DNA of 14,661 bases from Pseudomonadales bacterium (GTDB taxonomy: Bacteria > Pseudomonadota > Gammaproteobacteria > Pseudomonadales > Pseudohongiellaceae), in assembly GCA_022360535.1 (NCBI GenBank), contig JAKSCP010000121.1, positions 1-14,661 on the forward strand, in the 5' to 3' direction. A program made the position numbers and the translations under genes. Of the stretch, positions 1 through 4,856 are shown one piece after another. Every line of letters begins with the position of its first letter. The first letter of the stretch is position 1. The notes under the pieces are model-generated. The model was not told the origin of the DNA and did not search any database. It saw only the letters and a program-made list of their open reading frames with translations.

Positions 1-573
1 ACAGAAGAAGAATCAACCGAACCAGACCACGAGCAGCAATTCGAGCAAGAAGCCCTGGTGGGAATACTGGTACACCAGTGTCTTGAGCGCTACGTGCAGG
101 CAGCGGACCAAAAGTCCTACCTCTCGGAGCTTTCCAGGCTCCACGGCTACTGGAAGCTAAAGCTACGTCACTTGAATCTCAGCGACGGGGAATTGGAGGC
201 ACTGGTCTTATCGATGGAAGCAACGGTGAAACGTACCGTAGGCAATGACAAGATAAGCTGGTTATTCGACTCACAACTTACGGACAGTCAGTGTGAATTA
301 CCATTAAGCCGCAAGCATGAAGGCTACCTTAGCAATAGAGTAGTCGACCGTACTTTTCTCGACAGCGACGGTGTGCGCTGGGTGATTGACTACAAAACTG
401 GCAAACCCAATGTGGACGAGGCAGAAGCGGAATTTATAGAGAAACAGAAAGCACTGCACAAAGACCAGCTACGGGATTACAAACGCTTGTTTGAAGAGTT
501 GGAGTCTTCAGAGATAAGGACAGCCCTGCTCTTCACGTCAATACCGAAACTGGTAGAGCTCCAGGTAGACTAA
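1..573 (+). CDS. C-terminal nuclease domain of an AddA/RecB-like UvrD-family helicase-nuclease (5' partial)
   Basis: The frame is open from base 1, so this is the last 190 residues of a longer protein whose start lies left of the window. Counting from the first codon, it shows the signature of RecB/AddA-type PD-(D/E)XK nucleases: a GxLVH motif with His25, Asp116 in VVDR, Asp130-Tyr-Lys132 within a VIDYKTGK motif, and Gln156-x3-Tyr160. These match in order and spacing the metal-binding and catalytic residues of the RecB nuclease domain. Such domains cap UvrD-like helicases that process double-strand breaks for recombination, with the nuclease trimming the unwound strands. The helicase part is not visible, so a stand-alone nuclease or an AddB-like protein cannot be excluded. 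The gene ends in TAA, sharing 4 nt with the convergent hpt stop codon. Confidence 0.75.
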   Translation, partial: TEEESTEPDHEQQFEQEALVGILVHQCLERYVQAADQKSYLSELSRLHGYWKLKLRHLNLSDGELEALVLSMEATVKRTVGNDKISWLFDSQLTDSQCELPLSRKHEGYLSNRVVDRTFLDSDGVRWVIDYKTGKPNVDEAEAEFIEKQKALHKDQLRDYKRLFEELESSEIRTALLFTSIPKLVELQVD

Positions 574-1127
574 TCGCAGTCTGCCGGGTCAACGGCAAAA
601 ATCCCCGCAGCGTTGCGCAAGTAACCTTTGTAATCCATGCCGTAGCCGTACAGGTAGTAATCCTCAATCTCCAGGCCAACAAAGTCTGCCGTCATGTCCG
701 GCAGTTTTCGATCATGGCATTTGTTAACCAGCACAGCCGTATAAACTTCGGCAGCTCCGTGCTGCTGCACATACTCCTTGATGGCATGCAGGGTATCGCC
801 TTCATCCAGTATGTCATCGATGATTAGCACCACCTGCGCTTCCAGACTGGTTTCCGGATAATGCTTCCACTCTAAATCACTACCTCGAGTCTGATTGCGA
901 TAGCGAGTTGCGTGCAGGTAGTCCATCTGTAAGGGAAAATCCAGTCGGGTCGCCAGCTTGCCAGCAACGATCACTGCACCATTCATAACGCTCAATAGAA
1001 TAGGGTTCTTGTCAGCAAGTTGCCTGGATATCTGTGCCGCCATGGTATCCAGTACCGCCTCCACTTCCGCCTCCGTATGGAGACACGTGGCACGTTCACT
1101 GACTGCTCGTATATGCTCGGGAGTCAT
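570..1127 (-). CDS. hpt: Hypoxanthine-guanine phosphoribosyltransferase
   Basis: This 185-residue cytoplasmic enzyme transfers phosphoribose from PRPP to hypoxanthine or guanine, giving IMP or GMP in purine salvage. The family PRPP-binding loop is clear at residues 100-113 (VLIIDDILDEGDTL, acidic pair Asp104-Asp105). Lys136 in VNK and the aromatic stretch GYGMDY at 161-166 fit the purine pocket. Length is normal for type I purine phosphoribosyltransferases. The ATG at 1125-1127 lies 9 nt after the mscS stop and has no obvious Shine-Dalgarno sequence, so translation is probably coupled to the upstream gene. It is the last gene of the nagZ-mscS-hpt operon, and its TAG stop overlaps the stop of the convergent nuclease gene. 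The neighbouring form of the enzyme, xanthine-guanine phosphoribosyltransferase, is less likely from the overall motif layout. Confidence 0.9.
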   Translation of the reverse strand: MTPEHIRAVSERATCLHTEAEVEAVLDTMAAQISRQLADKNPILLSVMNGAVIVAGKLATRLDFPLQMDYLHATRYRNQTRGSDLEWKHYPETSLEAQVVLIIDDILDEGDTLHAIKEYVQQHGAAEVYTAVLVNKCHDRKLPDMTADFVGLEIEDYYLYGYGMDYKGYLRNAAGIFAVDPADCD

Positions 1128-1136
1128 CTAATTGAT

Positions 1137-2255
1137 TTAAGCAGGATCAGGTTCGGGCCGAATAACATCCAGACCATCCAACGTGGTTGTTGGGAAAGCG
1201 AAATCAGCACCATGAGAATGAACGATGTCGATGATCTTCAGCAAAACATCCTGCTTGATTTCATGAAAGCGAATCCAGTTGGTGGTTTTAGTAAAAGTAT
1301 AGATAAAGAAATCCAGCGATGAAGGGCCGTAACCATTGAAGTTAACGATTAGTGTTTGTGAGGTGTCGATTTCATCATGGTTTTTCAACATGTCTTTTAC
1401 ATCCGCCACAATGGCGCCCATCTTTTCTGAGTCGCAGTAACGAATTCCGATGTTTTCCTTAATCCTTCGATTACTCATACGCGAAGGGTTTTCCAGAGAG
1501 AGCGTATTGAACACTGAATTGGGAACATACAAAGGCCGCTTGTCAAAGGTACGAACCACAGTCAGGCGCCACCCAATACTCTCGACCGTTCCTTCGATCT
1601 CTCTGTCAGGTGAACGAATCCAGTCGCCGATAGCAAAGGGCCGATCCAGATAAATCATTAGCCCGCCGAAAAAGTTAGCGAGCAGATCCTGGGCGGCGAA
1701 ACCCACCGCAATACCCCCTACTCCGCCAAAGGCCAGCAAGGCGGTGATCTGGATGCCAAAGGTAGGCAAGGCAACCAACGCAGCGGAGATAAACACTGAG
1801 AGGCGCAACAGTTTGGCCAGTGCGTGCAAGGTGGTCGGATCGATACTGGTCTGATCAGTGCCACTGTCTTCCTTGAGGCTCTCCAGTACGCGCGCTTCTG
1901 CCAAGGTAATGAAGCGGGTCAGAAACATCATTATCAGAACGATGAACGTTAGCTGCCGCACCACATCCAGGTTCTCTGCATTGAACAGCTCAGTCTGCAG
2001 ATAACCTTCGCTGACATCTATCGCCCACAACAGGCCCATTATTAAAACGAACCAACTTACGGGGCCGTGGGCTGCTTCGAATACGGCGTCATCCCAGACA
2101 TTGCTGGTTTTCTCAAACTGTCGTTTCACCATCATTAACGCGCGCATCGCAACATAGCGAGCGATAAGCGTAAGGGTGACGATGGCAAAAATTTCCAGAC
2201 CCCAATTAAGCTCGCCCAGGGTATCCAATGCGAAAAACCGCTCCACTGATTCCAT
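1137..2255 (-). CDS. MscS-family mechanosensitive channel, YnaI-like
   Basis: The 372-residue protein is an inner-membrane small-conductance mechanosensitive channel, which opens under membrane tension to release solutes on osmotic downshock. Hydrophobic segments lie near residues 18-40, 65-80, 100-117 and 146-165. A pore helix at about 167-203 is rich in Gly and Ala (FGGVGGIAVGFAAQD) and ends in the family signature YLDRPF. The cytoplasmic beta domain begins with IGDWIRSPDREIEGTVE and has RPLYVPNS, as in E. coli YnaI. Five membrane segments also fit YnaI better than the three of MscS itself. The C-terminal HGADFAFPTTTL motif is typical of the vestibule end. The start is supported by an AGGAGA ribosome-binding site 6 nt upstream. 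It sits between nagZ and hpt, with short gaps of 58 and 9 nt. Confidence 0.92.
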   Translation of the reverse strand: MESVERFFALDTLGELNWGLEIFAIVTLTLIARYVAMRALMMVKRQFEKTSNVWDDAVFEAAHGPVSWFVLIMGLLWAIDVSEGYLQTELFNAENLDVVRQLTFIVLIMMFLTRFITLAEARVLESLKEDSGTDQTSIDPTTLHALAKLLRLSVFISAALVALPTFGIQITALLAFGGVGGIAVGFAAQDLLANFFGGLMIYLDRPFAIGDWIRSPDREIEGTVESIGWRLTVVRTFDKRPLYVPNSVFNTLSLENPSRMSNRRIKENIGIRYCDSEKMGAIVADVKDMLKNHDEIDTSQTLIVNFNGYGPSSLDFFIYTFTKTTNWIRFHEIKQDVLLKIIDIVHSHGADFAFPTTTLDGLDVIRPEPDPA

Positions 2256-2261
2256 TATTTG

Positions 2262-2267
2262 TCTCCT
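2262..2267 (-). promoter_or_regulatory. Ribosome-binding site of the mscS-like gene
   Basis: AGGAGA on the minus strand, 6 nt before the ATG at 2253-2255. It fixes the start of the channel gene and is the clearest Shine-Dalgarno sequence in the operon. Confidence 0.7.
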
Positions 2268-2313
2268 GGCAAGTCGTTCCTGACTTTGCGCCCTCTGTTC
2301 TTACAATAATTTT

Positions 2314-3348
2314 TCATGGGGATGCACTTATTTCGGATAAGGCCTCCACTGCAACCTGCCAGTGTTCCTGTTCATACAGATTACTCACGTCCGCAGCCGG
2401 TGCAGCACGCAACGCGCTGAGCTTTGAACATCCGGGGTGTGCGATGGAATCCAGATAATCAGCAATGGCGAGAGCCGCGTCACGGTCATTGCAGGCAAGC
2501 ACCATATCGCAGCCGGCGGCGAATGCTTTCTCCGCTCGTTGCACCGCATTCCCACCTGCCTGCGCCGCTGCCATACTTAAATCGTCACTGAACACCACGC
2601 CTTGGAAATCCAGTTGCCCACGCAGTTTCTGTTGGATCCAGACCTTAGAAAACCCCGCACACTCGACATCAACTGCTGGATACTGCACATGAGCTGGCAT
2701 CACCCCATCCAGAAGATCAATGCAATTGGCAAACACCTGGAAGTCCTGGTTGAGAATTTCTTCTGCACTGCGCTCGTCAACGGGCACGGTATGGTGAGAG
2801 TCAGCCACCACTGTGCCATGGCCTGGAAAGTGCTTCCCCGTCGCGATCATGCCTGCTTCATGCATACCTCCAATATAAGCACGGGCAAGCTCTGTCGTTA
2901 CTGTCACGTCAGCAGCAAATGCCCTTTCGGCGATAACTTCTGAATCACTGTTGTACAAATCCAATACCGGAGCAAAACTGATGTCTATGCCATAGTGCAA
3001 GATTTCTGCGGCCATCGCCCAACCGTGCAATCTGGCCAACTGCTGCGCCCGCTCCTGATCTGTTTCATAGTGGCTGGCCAATGCATGCAATGGAGGAAGC
3101 TGCAGAAACCCTTCGCGGAAACGTTGTACGCGACCACCCTCCTGATCGACAGCAATCAGAATCTCAGGATCGCTGTTACGAATTGCCGCCACCAGTGCAC
3201 GTAGCTGTTCCGGATCAGAGTAGTTGCGACTGAAAAGGATTAACCCACCAACACACTCACGCTGTAGCAACTTTTCTTCGTCGGCCGTCAATTCCTCGCC
3301 CTCTAGGTCTAGCATCAGGGCGCCTGGAAACGAATTACTTTCATTCAT
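2314..3348 (-). CDS. nagZ: Beta-N-acetylhexosaminidase of peptidoglycan recycling
   Basis: This 344-residue glycoside hydrolase family 3 enzyme acts in the cytoplasm. It removes GlcNAc from GlcNAc-1,6-anhydroMurNAc (with or without peptide), imported during cell wall recycling; in many Gram-negatives its product also signals to AmpR-type regulators of beta-lactamase. The sequence shows the NagZ signature KHFPGHG (172-178) followed by ADSHH, giving the Asp183/His185 catalytic dyad. VFSDDLSM (252-259) carries the nucleophile aspartate. AVDQEGGRVQR (66-76) is also typical. There is no signal peptide, as expected for the cytosolic single-domain form, and length is normal. The ATG at 3346-3348 has no clear ribosome-binding site, but the N-terminus starts directly with the expected GALMLDLEG strand. 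It is the first gene of an operon with mscS and hpt and has its own promoter. Confidence 0.95.
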   Translation of the reverse strand: MNESNSFPGALMLDLEGEELTADEEKLLQRECVGGLILFSRNYSDPEQLRALVAAIRNSDPEILIAVDQEGGRVQRFREGFLQLPPLHALASHYETDQERAQQLARLHGWAMAAEILHYGIDISFAPVLDLYNSDSEVIAERAFAADVTVTTELARAYIGGMHEAGMIATGKHFPGHGTVVADSHHTVPVDERSAEEILNQDFQVFANCIDLLDGVMPAHVQYPAVDVECAGFSKVWIQQKLRGQLDFQGVVFSDDLSMAAAQAGGNAVQRAEKAFAAGCDMVLACNDRDAALAIADYLDSIAHPGCSKLSALRAAPAADVSNLYEQEHWQVAVEALSEISASP

Positions 3349-3389
3349 GGATTAAGTTGGATCGAATGGCAAAAATACTTGATGCGAAG

Positions 3390-3417
3390 AGTATAGAGAG
3401 ATTTATCAGTGGTTCAA
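3390..3417 (-). promoter_or_regulatory. Predicted sigma-70 promoter of nagZ-mscS-hpt
   Basis: On the minus strand, -35 TTGAAC (3412-3417) and -10 TATACT (3390-3395) are separated by 16 nt. Both boxes match the sigma-70 consensus at five of six positions. Transcription would begin near 3383, giving a leader of about 35 nt. It lies in the 251-nt divergent region shared with the acidic protein gene, for which I could not find an equally good plus-strand promoter. Confidence 0.6.
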
Positions 3418-3586
3418 ACAGTTAGCCACCAGTGTTAATTCTGTCGTTCAGCTTGTAACAATTTTGAGGTAAAAAATGCTTTTATTTAGTGGGCGTTTCT
3501 CTCAGTATAGAAACTGTTCCATCAGTTAGATGTACGCATTTAGGGAGCTTTTATTCGCAGTAAATAAGCAGCACTTTCAGTTTGTC

Positions 3587-3592
3587 GGGGGA
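3587..3592 (+). promoter_or_regulatory. Ribosome-binding site deciding the start of the acidic protein gene
   Basis: GGGGGA lies 7 nt before the ATG at 3600. This favours ATG 3600 over the in-frame TTG at 3582, which lies upstream of this site. Confidence 0.5.
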
Positions 3593-3599
3593 CAAGGCA

Positions 3600-3926
3600 A
3601 TGAACACTCTCATGCCCGAAGTTTCCGCCTGGTATCAAGACATAATCAGCGGAATTTTGTTTGAAGTCGTAGCGATTGACGACGCTAGCGGCACCATCGA
3701 ATATCAAATGGTAGATGGTGAAGTTGGTGAGTACGACAATATAACCTGGCAAACCCTCTATCTCACCCCCGCCGAAGCTCCCGAAGACTGGCGCAGCCCC
3801 TACGAACTCAATAGCGAAGACCAGGCCTATTCTGACCAGACTGTGGTTCCGGAAAACTTCTCAGGTGCGCTTTCCTCTATAGAGCCAGACCTCCTGGATC
3901 TCGGTGACGACTTCCAGGTTTTCTAA
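3600..3926 (+). CDS. Small, extremely acidic conserved hypothetical protein (resembles DUF6763)
   Basis: The 108-residue product has 23 Asp/Glu, one Arg and no Lys or His, a net charge near -22. The first half looks like a small beta barrel of SH3/Tudor type (about residues 10-53): an aromatic WY pair, FEVVAID, GTIEYQMVDGE and a closing TW. The second half is less ordered and carries PEDWRSPYEL and an FSGAL segment before an acidic C-terminus. I recall this pattern from small uncharacterised gammaproteobacterial proteins next to lexA, probably DUF6763, but cannot verify the family here. There is no signal peptide or membrane segment, so it should be cytoplasmic. The start is ATG 3600 with GGGGGA upstream. 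It precedes lexA by 251 nt on the same strand, with a weak terminator and the lexA promoter between them. The biochemical function is unknown. Confidence 0.8.
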   Translation: MNTLMPEVSAWYQDIISGILFEVVAIDDASGTIEYQMVDGEVGEYDNITWQTLYLTPAEAPEDWRSPYELNSEDQAYSDQTVVPENFSGALSSIEPDLLDLGDDFQVF

Positions 3927-3991
3927 GCGGATTGTCCCCGACCTCCCCCTGGTTCTTGCGCCGATAGCTGTCAACGAATCTGCGATTTCCT

Positions 3992-4028
3992 CGCTAAACC
4001 CCTGAATTAGCGCGTTTTACAGTTTTTT
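3992..4028 (+). terminator. Possible weak intrinsic terminator between the acidic protein gene and lexA
   Basis: CGCTAA (3992-3997) and TTAGCG (4007-4012) form a 6-bp stem with a 9-nt loop. It is followed by CG, TTTT at 4015-4018 and TTTTTT at 4023-4028. The stem is short and only half GC, so read-through into lexA is likely. Confidence 0.4.
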
Positions 4029-4056
4029 CTAAAGAAAGTTCCAGAAAGCCAGATAA

Positions 4057-4072
4057 CTGTATATAATTACAG
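4057..4072 (+). promoter_or_regulatory. SOS box (LexA operator) overlapping the lexA -10 element
   Basis: CTGT-ATATAATT-ACAG is a perfect CTGT-N8-ACAG operator with the AT-rich centre typical of gammaproteobacterial SOS boxes. A consensus -10 hexamer TATAAT (4062-4067) lies inside it, so bound LexA should block RNA polymerase directly. A -35 at about 4039-4044 (TTCCAG, 17-nt spacing) is poor. Autorepression of lexA relieved by DNA damage is the established role of such sites; here it is inferred from sequence. The leader from the box to the ATG is about 105 nt. Confidence 0.92.
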
Positions 4073-4096
4073 TTGTCTGAAATTGGGACGCTGTTG

Positions 4097-4116
4097 CTCT
4101 GCAATGTCATGCAGAG
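4097..4116 (+). repeat. Inverted repeat CTCTGC-N8-GCAGAG in the lexA leader
   Basis: Perfect 6-bp arms (4097-4102 and 4111-4116) flank an 8-nt centre AATGTCAT. The inner half-sites read CTGC-N8-GCAG, the SOS box geometry with the same change (T to C, A to G) in each half. Its centre is 42 bp from that of the real SOS box, about four helical turns. It could be a degenerate second LexA site, another operator or an mRNA hairpin. Confidence 0.55.
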
Positions 4117-4177
4117 TGTACAACTGTCACCGACATCAACGTGCAACTTAAACAGGAGCTCACCGAGGCAACCAACC

Positions 4178-4786
4178 ATGCACAAGTTAACTACTCGGCA
4201 AGAACAGATTCTCGATTACATTAAAGATTATCTGCACGACACCGGCTTCCCACCTACCCGTTCGGAAATAGCGCAAGAGATGGGCTTCAAGTCCCCGAAT
4301 GCTGCCGAAGAACACCTGCGCGCATTAGCTCGCAAAGGCGCCATCGAAATGATGCCGGGCACGTCTCGCGGTATTCGCCTGCCCATCAGTGAGCAATTGG
4401 GGCTGCCGATCGTTGGCCAAGTGGCTGCGGGCAGTCCAATTCTTGCAGAAGAATCCATTGCCGATTACTGCGATATCCCGCCGGATATGTTTTCACCATC
4501 AGCCGATTATCTGTTAACCGTAAAAGGCACCAGTATGGTGGATGTGGGAATCTACGAAGACGATTTACTCGCCGTCCATAAAACTGATCGTGCCAACAAC
4601 GGTGATATCGTCGTCGCCCGTATCGAAGACGAAGTGACGGTTAAAAGGCTGGAAACAACTCGAAGCAAATACAAATTGAATCTGATTGCCGAGAATCCCG
4701 ACTTCTCACCGATTGAAGTTGATCTGCGCAGTCAGAGCTTTGCTATTGAGGGCATCAGTGTTGGCGTCATCAGACGTCAGATATGA
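4178..4786 (+). CDS. lexA: LexA repressor, SOS-response regulator and autoprotease
   Basis: The 202-residue protein has the same length and residue numbering as E. coli LexA. Residues 1-65 form the winged helix DNA-binding domain (TTRQEQILDYI, GFPPTRSEIA, SPNAAEEHLRAL, SRGIRLP). The self-cleavage site is Ala84-Gly85 in GQVAAGSP. The Ser119/Lys156 catalytic dyad lies in KGTSMVDVGI and VTVKRLE. RecA filaments formed on damaged DNA stimulate cleavage, which derepresses SOS genes. ATG 4178 is chosen because the protein then starts like other LexA proteins and GAGG (4165-4168) stands 9 nt upstream; longer in-frame starts would begin at the operator. The gene carries a perfect SOS box in its promoter. 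No sulA follows, unlike the lexA-sulA order of Pseudomonas. It converges with topA on a shared terminator. Confidence 0.98.
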   Translation: MHKLTTRQEQILDYIKDYLHDTGFPPTRSEIAQEMGFKSPNAAEEHLRALARKGAIEMMPGTSRGIRLPISEQLGLPIVGQVAAGSPILAEESIADYCDIPPDMFSPSADYLLTVKGTSMVDVGIYEDDLLAVHKTDRANNGDIVVARIEDEVTVKRLETTRSKYKLNLIAENPDFSPIEVDLRSQSFAIEGISVGVIRRQI

Positions 4787-4806
4787 TTCGCAGCTAAAAC
4801 TAACGA

Positions 4807-4856
4807 GCCGAAAGTCTTCGAGTAATCTGAAGACTTTCGGCCTAGCCTGATTTTTT
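4807..4856. terminator. Shared bidirectional terminator of lexA and topA
   Basis: A perfect 13-bp inverted repeat (4807-4819 and 4829-4841) with a 9-nt loop lies between the convergent genes. For lexA it is followed 10 nt later by TTTTTT (4851-4856). For topA the hairpin begins directly after the stop codon (4842-4844), with a T-rich TCGTTAGTTTTAG stretch beyond. The stem is strong in both directions, but neither U-tract abuts it, so termination may be partial or the hairpin may mainly protect 3' ends. Confidence 0.75.

Noticed and set aside
1020..1322. 100-codon plus-strand frame across the hpt-mscS junction
   Set aside because: It overlaps two well-supported minus-strand genes and shows no family motif.
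4073..4177. 35-residue N-terminal extension of LexA
   Set aside because: It would start at the base after the SOS box, where the transcript itself would begin. LexA proteins start at MHKLTTRQ, and the ATG at 4178 has a ribosome-binding site.
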